Assembly: GCA_003427395.1 (NCBI GenBank)
Contig: BFEA01000709.1
Coordinates: forward strand, 407,747-455,045
Direction: 5' to 3'
Length of the DNA: 47,299 nt
Source of the DNA: Chara braunii
Lineage: Eukaryota > Streptophyta > Charophyceae > Charales > Characeae
Shown here one piece after another: positions 39,501 through 47,299 of the stretch. The position numbers and the translations under genes are program-made. Under the pieces are notes generated by a model, which saw only the letters and a program-made list of their open reading frames with translations, made no database searches and was not told the origin of the DNA. Position 1 is the stretch's first letter, and every line of letters begins with the position of its first letter.

Positions 39501-41343
39501 GTCTAGCCCGCGGGCTGCATGATCGGATCGATGCGTGGAGAGAGGCTACGTCCCCCACGCCGCGGTCTGGCCATGCAGAACGTAGGCAATCCCTTCCCTT
39601 CTCCCCTCCTAAGTCCTTGCAATTCTGTGTTCTTCGTGCATGCATGCACGCTATAAATTCCGGCTGAGCGATTAGATAGCTCTCTTAACCAGTTGTTGGA
39701 AGCTCGGGGTAGCGCGATCAGCGAGGGTCGGCTCACGAGCGAAGTAAGAGGTGAGTTGAAGTGGGAGTCGGGCGACTCGACGAGATGGTGCCGAATGCGC
39801 GAGGTTGACGTGTGGAGCTACGACGGACTGTAGCGCGCAGGCGAACTTGATGGGTGCAGGAGGGCTAAGCGGGGTGACGACTTCGTGGGTTCGTGCGTGA
39901 TGATGGACTGTCCGCATCGAAGAGAGAGAGAGAGAGAGGAAGAGGGGGCTGAGGTTGATGGACGTGGATTTGCAGTCTTCTTTGTCTTGTCTCCCTCTTT
40001 ACTTTTGTATATAAATTTTGATCTCGGCTCAGGGCGACTCGCCCGTCTTCTTTTGTTTTCGGAATCTTTGCCTCGGCTTCAGCCCACACTTGTTTTGCGA
40101 TTGATCTTGATCTCGGCTATTGTGTGTTTTGTCGAATGAATGGATGAATGAATGATATGTTTGTCGTTTTACCTAGTCATCATCATTGCTTGTCACTTTG
40201 ATCCACTGTTAATATGGTAGGAGCTCTGATGCTGTTGCGATGTTTGATGTGTAGTGACACCTTGCATGCTCGGAAATGATTGCTGGTGGGACCACGGAGG
40301 ATTAGATGATTGAGTAGTTGTCCATGCCACGTGGCGATTTTGCATGAGGAATTAGACTCTCACTTTTCCAGGAACAAGCAAACACCTCGCGGGGCTACGT
40401 GTAAGCGCGATCTGGTCTGCGCGGCCTACACGTATCCACGCGCGCCAATTCACGACCATTGACGAACCTGACACCTCCGGTATCGAATAGGCGGAAATTT
40501 TCCTTTCGTCACGCACCTACGCTGATAGGAATCTCCGATACATATCGGGAAATCCCCTTGTCAGTTAGATGCATGCGGAAGACTTCCATTACGCCGCAAT
40601 GACAGAATGACGGACACATTGGACTCAGAGTACTTTGAACCTTGGGTAACTGAATACCTTAGGCAGAGGCGCCCAGGATTTCCCTGCCTAACCGAGAACT
40701 GATTGTGCCCCAGGGAGTTTCGTTGTGCCGTAACCAGCGATTCAAGGTGCCCTGATTACCCAACTACGTATAACACACAATACTTCATATCCCCCGGCTT
40801 TGTTGTTGTCACTACCAATTTCCCACCCTTCTGTCTCCTCCTCCCGTATCACCAACTCACGGTGGTACCGTGGAATTCCATCGCCCCGTATTGGCCCCGC
40901 ACGCCATGCAGAAACTGCAGACGCCACGTGTCTGCACCCGAAACCGCCGAACCCCGGGAGCTACGGAGCCTAACCATAACACGCGGTGGCAGACGCCACG
41001 TGTCTGCACCCGAAGACCCGACTCATAAGAATCGCAACCCTCACGAACGGACCCCTCCCGAACCGTCGTCACCAAAACAGACGGATCGAACGACCCTCGA
41101 TGCACCACGCAGGCCATCTGCCTTATGACGGCACAACACTGACCGCCATCCGACCGGAAGCAACCCGCCCCTTAACCCTAGTGCATCTATGCCCCTGAAC
41201 CCTCGCCACAGGAGATCTCAGTTCTGACCTCGGACTCCACCCCCACTTTCCCCAAAAATCCTTGGCACACCCCTTTTCGCGCTTCCAGGCCCACATCCCA
41301 CTCAGATCAGGAAGTCGCGCCGGGCGCGAGGTTGGGCATCACA
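39500..41343 (+). mobile_element. Family X copy C
   Basis: Order on plus: GCATGATCGGATCGATG (about 39517), TATAAATT (39652-39659), an approximately 1-kb leader, ORF remains from 40703, the 3' segment (GGACTCCACCCCCACTTTCC, ATCCTTGGCACACCCC), and the terminus GAGGTTGGGCATCACA at about 41343. The 3' segment is very similar to that of copy B, suggesting a fairly recent common origin. Confidence 0.55.
40703..41128 (+). pseudogene. Family X ORF, copy C, with 72-bp internal duplication
   Basis: The 141-codon frame contains FISPGFVVVTTNFPPFCLLL, PYHQLTVVPWNSIAPYWP and CRNC, the family core. After the CxxC it reads RRHVSAPE twice, because a 72-bp segment (copies starting at 40917 and 40989) is tandemly duplicated in frame. 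After the second copy similarity to the family ends, so the C-terminus (RLRPxMSD) appears lost or shifted. Upstream, the N-terminal third is only weakly visible (REFRCAVTSD). Function unknown. Confidence 0.5.
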
Positions 41344-41719
41344 GTGACACATGTACGAGCTGGGGAATTCCGGGTGGTGGGGGATGCGCTCTCAAGCTCG
41401 GTCGATGTCCCACTTGCAGATACGTTCGTTTCCCACCGGGTATGGAAATTCAGGAAGTTCTCCTCTCGGTTGTGCAGACAGAGACACTGGTCCTAATACT
41501 GGCGGAATTCCTGATCCCTCAGACACTCACGATCAATAATACGAAAAGGGAGTTCAATATTCATGTTGTGGGGTGAGGCGGAAACTCAGTCATTTGAAAA
41601 GTTGGTTTGAATGGGACTTTTCTAGTAGTTTTTGCCTCACTTTCATGAAATTTTCTGACGACTTTTCGTATGGGACGCTGGGCCCGGTTCCCAATTTGTG
41701 CCACATTGAGAGGATATGG

Positions 41720-41821
41720 TTGTATCTATGGGACGCTGGACCCGGTTTCCAGCAGGTGTTGCTCCCCACCAATAGATGGAGCTTTCTTTGTAAAAAAAAA
41801 AAAGAAAAAAAAAAGAAAAGG
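41720..41821 (+). mobile_element. SINE-like element copy 2
   Basis: TATGGGACGCTGGACCCGG, TTTCCAGCAGGTG, CTCCCCACCAATAGATGGAG, then an A-rich tail (41791-41821). The hairpin region of copies 3 and 4 is absent. A partial extra copy of the head (TATGGGACGCTGGGCCCGG) sits about 60 bp upstream at 41668. Confidence 0.65.
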
Positions 41822-42054
41822 TTTGAATGCAGGCTCTGCAGACACGTGTGTAGGCCACGTTCTTCCAGTTGGGCTGACACGTGCGTGCACAAGGTCTGCC
41901 CTTCAGTCTGAAGGACAAGGACCAATGACCCGCGTCTCGTATGCACTGGCCCATTAACCGAAGAGGGGGATAGTCCTATCGCGAGACAGACATCTGATCA
42001 TCTATCATGCTTATTTAATTTAGACAAAAAAATACCCCTCATCCATGCGTCCAG

Positions 42055-42056
<2 letters not shown>

Positions 42057-42085
<29 letters not shown>
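42057..42085. repeat. Poly-T run of 29
   Basis: An uninterrupted T29. It could be the A tail of a minus-strand retroposon whose body lies to the right, but I do not recognise that body. Confidence 0.8.
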
Positions 42086-42090
<5 letters not shown>

Positions 42091-42611
42091 GCGGGCCCTG
42101 TGCCCAAGGCTGATATTATCAAAANAAGATTGAGGCCGGGGCCCTCACAGTCTACCCGGATTGACAAAACAGAATCTGCTGAGAACCGGGCTCAGCGTCC
42201 CTCCCGTGATGCTAATGCTGTTTAATGATGATGCTGTAAATCGAGACCACTGCCTCTTCACCCTTCTCATAAGAGCGCCAGATTCACCTGTTTTTCCAAG
42301 CTGTGGTTCGCCAAAGACTACTTGTTGAGGAAGATTTATATTCCATACCATGAAGTAGGAACAATGGCCATTTCTGAGGGAGGGAATGCGTCCAGTCTTA
42401 TGCATACATACACAAAAAAGAAAGGGACAATCGTTCATGCACCAATATCGCACAAAATTCCATTGTAGTCGATTAGCCAATCAATGTGGCCCATCCGTAT
42501 GGGGGAAGGAGCAAGGTGGGCGAAGCAATCATTCATCAGTCATCAGAGAAGGGCATGGACCCGAATATTTTGAGGGATGCTTGATCTCTAGTGCATCATT
42601 CGCAGGACTTG

Positions 42612-42653
<42 letters not shown>

Positions 42654-43638
42654 GAAACACCCGTCTGGTGAACTATATGAGGGCGATATGTGCATCCCCC
42701 TACAGTATCACCGCTGCGGGTTGGTCCAGTCTATTGGCGGAGATCCGCCTCGGCTGGAAAGAAGGTCCAGCATTCCATCATGCGGTACTTCTGATAACAA
42801 GGAGCTGAAGAGTACCACCAAGGCCCGACAACATTGATTCCACTGTGCTACAACAGGGGGGGATTAACTGCCAAAACAATCTGATTTCCCTCTTGCCAAT
42901 TCTCCATTCCCTGTTGCTACAAATGAAGAATACTTCCGTAGCTAGACAAGTCAAAACCCCAAAAGAACAACAAAAGGTCCACCCCCACCGTAGATCTGGA
43001 CCAATGCGTGCCTGTTCATTTCCTACACATGGAGACACATTACCAAGAGGCGGTACTGGTACTACTGGGACCTGCCACTACCCTCTTTCCCCCCCACTTA
43101 TATTCTCTTAAAACTTTTGGAACAAAGTGCCGAATCTCAACAGATCGTGACGACAAGGCCACTCTACTGCTTACAACACGCCATTCCCTGTCTAAGTTGT
43201 CGGCGAAGGGTTTCCCTGAGCGAAAGAAATTGCGATGAAGAGAAGCCTCGCGTGACGGTGCTCCGCCGTTTCTTTCTTTACTCGCCGCACCAACTCTTCC
43301 CCGAAACAACAGACGACAAAGAAATGACCAATAAACAACAAAACAAACCCAACAACCATGACCTTCCCTTTTTCTTTTCTTTTCCCCCTCCCTGCCTATT
43401 GCAAGTCGCCGTCCAGTCCTCCCTTTTTCAAATCTGATCCCTCGGATGAACCCACTTCAACTTGTAGCAGGTTTGCGCACACGAGCCTAAGTTGACGACG
43501 CCACCTTCCAAGGCTGGCGGGCCTGGAACTGCCGTGCCCATTCAAAGTGGCCTGCCCCTTTGGCTATCCCCCTCAGGCCCGAATCGAAATGCTCTCGCCG
43601 CGTATATCAGTAAGAGCACTCCCTCCGTTCGTGTGAAC
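42086..43638. other. No gene; (GT)n at 42617-42652 and SINE scrap
   Basis: A (GT)n microsatellite (42617-42652). At about 42726-42780 TCTATTGGCGGAGAT, CTCGGCTGGAAAGAAGGTCC and AGCATTCC are a strongly diverged, inverted piece of the SINE-like core. Frames of 85-110 codons have no recognisable features. Single N at 42125. Confidence 0.55.
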
Positions 43639-43800
43639 TTTTTTTTCTTTTTTCTTTTTTTTTTTTAATCTCAACAACGCGAGCTGTTGCTAGGGGTGCT
43701 GATAAGAGCAGACACCACTAGCACCGTCGGGGAGGCTCCATCTATTGGTGGGGAGCAGCACCTGCTGGAAACCGGGTCCAGCGTCCCATTGATACATCTT
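43639..43800 (-). mobile_element. SINE-like element copy 4
   Basis: On minus: TGGGACGCTGGACCCGG, TTTCCAGCAGGTGCTGCTCC, ACCAATAGATGGAGCC, then a hairpin (TGCTAGTGGTG pairing with CACCCCTAGCA, one mismatch) whose loop includes CTGCTCTTATCA, then GAGATT and an A-rich tail (T-rich 43639-43667 on plus). Compared with copy 3 the stem bases differ on both sides while pairing is kept. Confidence 0.65.
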
Positions 43801-44260
43801 GCTGCAAAACAAGTTCTTACATCAGATTGGTGATCAGATAGTTACTCTGCCAGCATTGATTGCTCTGGTTACTTCCAGAGGATTGACTGAACAGGTCATT
43901 GAAGGGGGAGAACCTCTTCGCCTGGTGTGAGGCGCCAGAAAACTCCTGATACTCCTAGTTTTCCCCCTTCCTTTCATCCTCTTCTTCTCCTGCTGCACTC
44001 ACCTTTTATCCGCTCAGCCTTTCCCCTGCTNCAGCNCCTGCTGGAAACCGGGTCCAGCGTCCCATTGATACATCTTGCTGCAAAACAAGTTCTTACATCA
44101 GATTGGTAATCAGATAGTTACTCTGCCAGCATTGATTGCTCTGGTTACTTCCAGAGGATTGAACAGGACACAGAAAACTCCTGATACTCCTAGTTTTCCC
44201 CTTCCTTTCACCCTCTTCCTCTCCTGCTGCACTCACCTTTTAACCGCTCACCTTTTGCAG
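43756..44260. repeat. Local tandem duplication of about 230-275 bp
   Basis: Copy 1 (about 43756-44022) and copy 2 (about 44032-44260) align from CCTGCTGGAAACCGGGTCC to CACCTTTTA-CCGCTCA. Copy 2 lacks about 41 bp near 43888-43935 of copy 1. Two Ns (44032, 44036) lie exactly at the junction, so the duplication could be real or an assembly artefact. The break falls within the SINE-like head. Confidence 0.75.
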
Positions 44261-44516
44261 TTCCTGTAGCTTTGTCAGGGCCTCCACCTGCTCGACAACC
44301 TCCTTTCTCTGGGGGGCACCAGAGGGTTGGAGGGTGTCTTGCTGTCGTGCAGCCCCTACCTTCTCCAACTCTGAACATCGCCCAGCCCCTGTCCTCTTTA
44401 ATGTCCATACCATGCCTGATCTACAATTGCCAGGGCATTTGGGGGGAAGGGGTCTGGGAAGTCTTGTGAAGGGCGAAGGGGCACTGTCGGGTCTAAATCC
44501 GTCCAGTTGTTGAAGA

Positions 44517-46205
44517 CTAACTTGTAATCCCTGTGTAGTGTTCCCCTTCTCCCTTCGACTGTTTGTGGCTCGTTTCCTTTGTTTTTCCTTCCCATTGTAC
44601 TGATGCTATCCATCCTCCCTGTTCACTCCCCAACCATTCTTTGCTGTAAGAATCAATGTTCTTTTGGATTTCTGAAGTGTCGTTGAGGAGTGCCAATTTC
44701 TTTTCCGTCTCCTGCCATCTTGCTCGCAGTTCTGTTTGTATATGTGACTTGATTTGTTCTGTTGCTTCCGGTCCTTCCACTCTTGCTCTGTCAATGGCCA
44801 ATGCACATCTTTTCCACCATAGCATCCATAGAATAGCTCGTCTGCCCAGCTGGAACATGTTAGACCTGAATTCACTTGACTGGCCTTGGGGCCAATGTCC
44901 TGTGAGTATCGCCCTCCATTCCCAGGGCCAGTCCTCTTCACCTACTGTTTTCCTCCATATCCGGTCCCACCATCTCCACGTGAGGACTGCACCTGGGCAC
45001 TGCAGGAATATGTGTTCAATGGTTTCGGGTATTTTCCTGTTGGGGAAATTTTGCATACAGTTGGGGCACCACGGTGATGCTAACCCCTTCTGTTCTAGCC
45101 GGGTGTGGTCCATCAGCCAGTTTTGGGTGGGAAGACATCTGTGCGCAATCTGCCATTGTAGGGATGTGATCTTCGCCGGTTTCTTCTTTGTCTCCTGAAA
45201 CCATTTGATTGGTTTCAGCAGGTATGTTGGTATGTTGAGGTGCTTTGCCCATCTGTCGTTGATGCTGTCCATCAATTTTTTTTTTGGACGGAGCTTCCGA
45301 TAGGCTGATTTGGTAGAGAGTCGGTGCAGGAGCAGGGTTTTTTTTGACCCCTTCGGAAGGGATCTCGAGGGGGCCCAACTCCAATTCTGCGGGTCAAAGG
45401 GTAGCCTGACAATCGAGGTTTCCGGTCGATACACCAGTGTGTCCTGTCCATCTTCTATCACCCTAATTCTGAAAATCTGGTTTCTTTCCAACCACTGGAA
45501 CGGGTCACAACTGCCCTCCAACCGGCTTCCCCCTCTTACTGCATAGAGTTCGATAAGTGCGTCCACCTGACGGAGTTCGTGAATCTGGCCAACCCACCCC
45601 TTCCTCTCAGCTATTGCAACCCAGTCCCCCTCCTGCAGATTAGGTCCCTTTCTGAGGATGCGATACCAGTCTAGTGGTACGGCAAAGATTAGGTCCTCCA
45701 GACGGTCCTCCCTTGCTCGGGCGTATTTGAGCTGATCTTTTAGTTGGTCCACTGTTTTCCAACCCCGCTCTTGTTCGTCCCACAGATCCCCGACCCTAGT
45801 GATCCCCTTTTTCACCCAGTTTTTCCAGGGCACTGTTGTGCTGTGTAGAACCNGGCCCCTTGTGTCAGTGACCCATCGGTTGCCGAACAAGGGTTGCCTA
45901 TACACTTCTTTCCATCTGTCCGGGGCCCATTTGTCTGGCAGGGGTAGTCTCCTCCAGTTTCTGATGAGGCCCGGCCAGAATGTATCTCGTGTTCTACTAG
46001 TTCCGCCTTCGGGTCGTGGAAGAGCCCAATATATGTCCTCTAACCATAACAGGGGGTCGACGTAGGCGGGTGCTTGCGGGGATAATAATCTAATTTGATC
46101 CAGTGCGAGCACGCTCCATGGAGAGTATGGTTCCATTATGAGTTTTTGGATCCATTTTAGGCTGAGTGCTGCTATCTGCGTGGCGGGGTCGATGATACCT
46201 AGTCC
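44517..46205 (-). pseudogene. LINE ORF2 C-terminal region with zf-RVT motif
   Basis: Continues in the same frame from GLGIIDPATQIAALSLKW through RQPLFGNRWV, VGDLWDEQERGWK, ITSLQWQIAHRCLP, the zinc-knuckle-like CPNC followed by EHIFLQC (C-x2-C, H-x4-C), and WRWWDRIW, to a TAG at 44519-44517. One N at about 45853 gives an unknown residue. Apart from the two stops upstream the frame is intact for 539 codons, so the copy is relatively young. The region matches the C-terminal tail of plant L1-type ORF2 proteins. Confidence 0.88.
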
Positions 46206-47299
46206 TTAAGATTTGGGCTAGATGACAAAATCCCAGGCCACTCTGCTGATTGCCGCTGGAGATTCATGGTCTCCTCTCCAGAGGAAGGCGACCACTTGTC
46301 TTCGCAACGTTTTTTGTGCTTCTCTGCTCAAGGGCCATATCAGTGATCTGTACCATAGTGCAGCTAACACCACGTTATTTATTACTAAGGCGCGTCCAAA
46401 AAGTGAAGTGTGCTTTCCTTTCCACGCTGCCATTTTCTGAAGAGCCGGTCCTGTGATCCATTCATCTTTAGAGGGTGGGCGGCCTTCCGCCGTCATTTGA
46501 ACCCCTAGGACTCTGACCGGGGTGGCCTTGTCCAGCCAGTGGATTTTAGGGTCTTCCGGTGGCCTTCCTCCCTGCGAGTGTATCCACCATCCTTGAGTCT
46601 TGCTTCCCCAGTTTATGGCCATATTGGATACTTCGCAGAATTTATCCATTAATTTGCGAATTTCCTCCAAATTCTCTCTCGTGGCTGCTACCATTACTGT
46701 CAGGTCATCCGCGAAGAGAGAACAAATCGGGAATGCTTCCTCGGGTATGGATGTAATCCGGATCTTTCTCTGGTCCTTGTGGTGCCTTATGTTTGCGGCG
46801 GAGACCTCCATTATTATTACGAAAAGAAAAGGCGCTAGAGGGTCTCCCTGTCTCACTGAGCGGGCCAGCCGAATCTCCGGTGCAAGGGAGCCATTGATTT
46901 GGACCCTTGTAGTCGCATTCCTGTGCAGTATTGACACCCACTTCCTGAATGTCGGCCCAAAGTTCATCTTGATGAGGCATCTGTCGAGGAAGAACCAGTC
47001 TACATGGTCGTATGCCTTTTCAAAGTCGATGAAGATTATGGCCGCGTTCTGTTTATTTTGTTTGGTTAGTCTTAGGACTTCATTGATCAAGAGGATATTT
47101 TCTTGGATGTTTCTGTTCTGGATGAAGCCTGTCTGAGCTGGGTGAATGATGTCCTCCATCACAGGGATCAATCGGTTTGCTAGGCTCTTAGCCAGCATCT
47201 TATAAACTACTGTCAGGAGCGTTATTGGTCGGTAATTTCTGATGTTCATCTTGTCACCTTTTTTGTATAGAAGGGTTAGGACTCCTTGGCCAACCAGTT
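46206..47299 (-). pseudogene. LINE reverse transcriptase, interrupted by two stops
   Basis: From the window edge: GVLTLLYKKGDK, NYRPITLL, FIDFEKAYDHVDW (first catalytic Asp), RQGDPLAPFLF, then the catalytic LFADDLTV, then GWWIHSQGG, TPVRVLGVQM and VAFLWRGDHESP. The frame meets TAG at 46220-46218 and TAA at 46208-46206, both in the same frame as the downstream ORF. In this position related elements read QPKS-GGLGIIDPA, so the TAG most likely replaces CAG (Gln). RT copies the element's RNA at its target site. The upstream endonuclease domain would lie outside the window. Confidence 0.9.

Larger units (their letters stand above)
44398..47299 (-). mobile_element. LINE 4, partial: RT plus C-terminal region, runs off the edge
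   Basis: A non-LTR retrotransposon ORF2 on minus, incomplete at its 5' side because the window ends. It carries most of the RT domain, the connection region and a zinc-knuckle tail, with a 3' non-coding stretch after the stop at 44517. The element is the best preserved of the three LINEs here and defines the order of motifs used to recognise the others. Confidence 0.9.

Noticed and set aside
1-47299. CRISPR arrays, bacterial operons or plasmid origins
   Set aside because: No regularly spaced identical repeats with unique spacers and no prokaryotic genes; all repeats seen are microsatellites, minisatellites or transposons.

Overview
This is a repeat-dominated nuclear window from a eukaryote, most likely a green plant or streptophyte alga. 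The evidence is plant-type non-LTR retrotransposons with a CCHC zf-RVT C-terminus, abundant (CT)n, (GA)n and (CA)n microsatellites, TIR elements with 3-bp target duplications, and one large ER-type gene. There are assembly gaps (120 N at 12867-12986, single Ns elsewhere). A charophyte such as Chara is my guess from overall feel; the sequence alone does not prove it. There are no operons, ribosome binding sites or CRISPR arrays.

The only confident protein-coding gene is a UDP-glucose:glycoprotein glucosyltransferase (UGGT, GT24) on the minus strand at 23585-29170, read as one uninterrupted exon and ending in an RDEL-type ER-retention tail. A second, weaker candidate is a Gly/Glu/Arg/Ala-rich open frame on the minus strand at 8264-10999, with in-frame internal duplications.

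Layout. 1-560: nothing recognised. 560-3400: 5'-truncated, frameshifted LINE (+). 3400-6000: simple repeats, a (GA)n/(CT)n inverted pair and a 60-bp tandem repeat. 6000-8300: a nest of small fold-back/TIR transposons, including one inserted cleanly inside another and sequences with hammerhead-ribozyme-like cores. 8264-11000: low-complexity ORF. 11000-13800: satellites, a gap, a tRNA-derived inverted pair and a SINE-like element. 13781-15470 and 18600-19513: two copies of a dispersed family, here called family X. 16900-18340: G-rich and C-rich minisatellites. 19840-20160: gag-like fragment. 20547-22500: MITE and microsatellites. 23585-29680: UGGT and its upstream region. 29700-33240: fold-back element, palindrome and a LINE remnant (-). 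33600-35396: family X. 35707-36084: TIR element. 37000-38000: repeats and a SINE-like copy. 38365-41343: two head-to-head family X copies. 41700-44260: SINE-like copies and a local tandem duplication. 44400-47299: a LINE (-) with reverse transcriptase, running off the right edge.

The most novel signal is family X. At least five dispersed copies carry the remains of one roughly 170-190-residue protein that I cannot assign. Its sequence is conserved mostly at amino-acid level, with many synonymous differences. Three copies have a conserved CCAAT/TATA-like module upstream, and the copies share a 3' terminus resembling GAGGTTGGGCGTCACA. The family may be LTRs (solo or with an internal ORF), a non-autonomous mobile element, or an amplified host gene.
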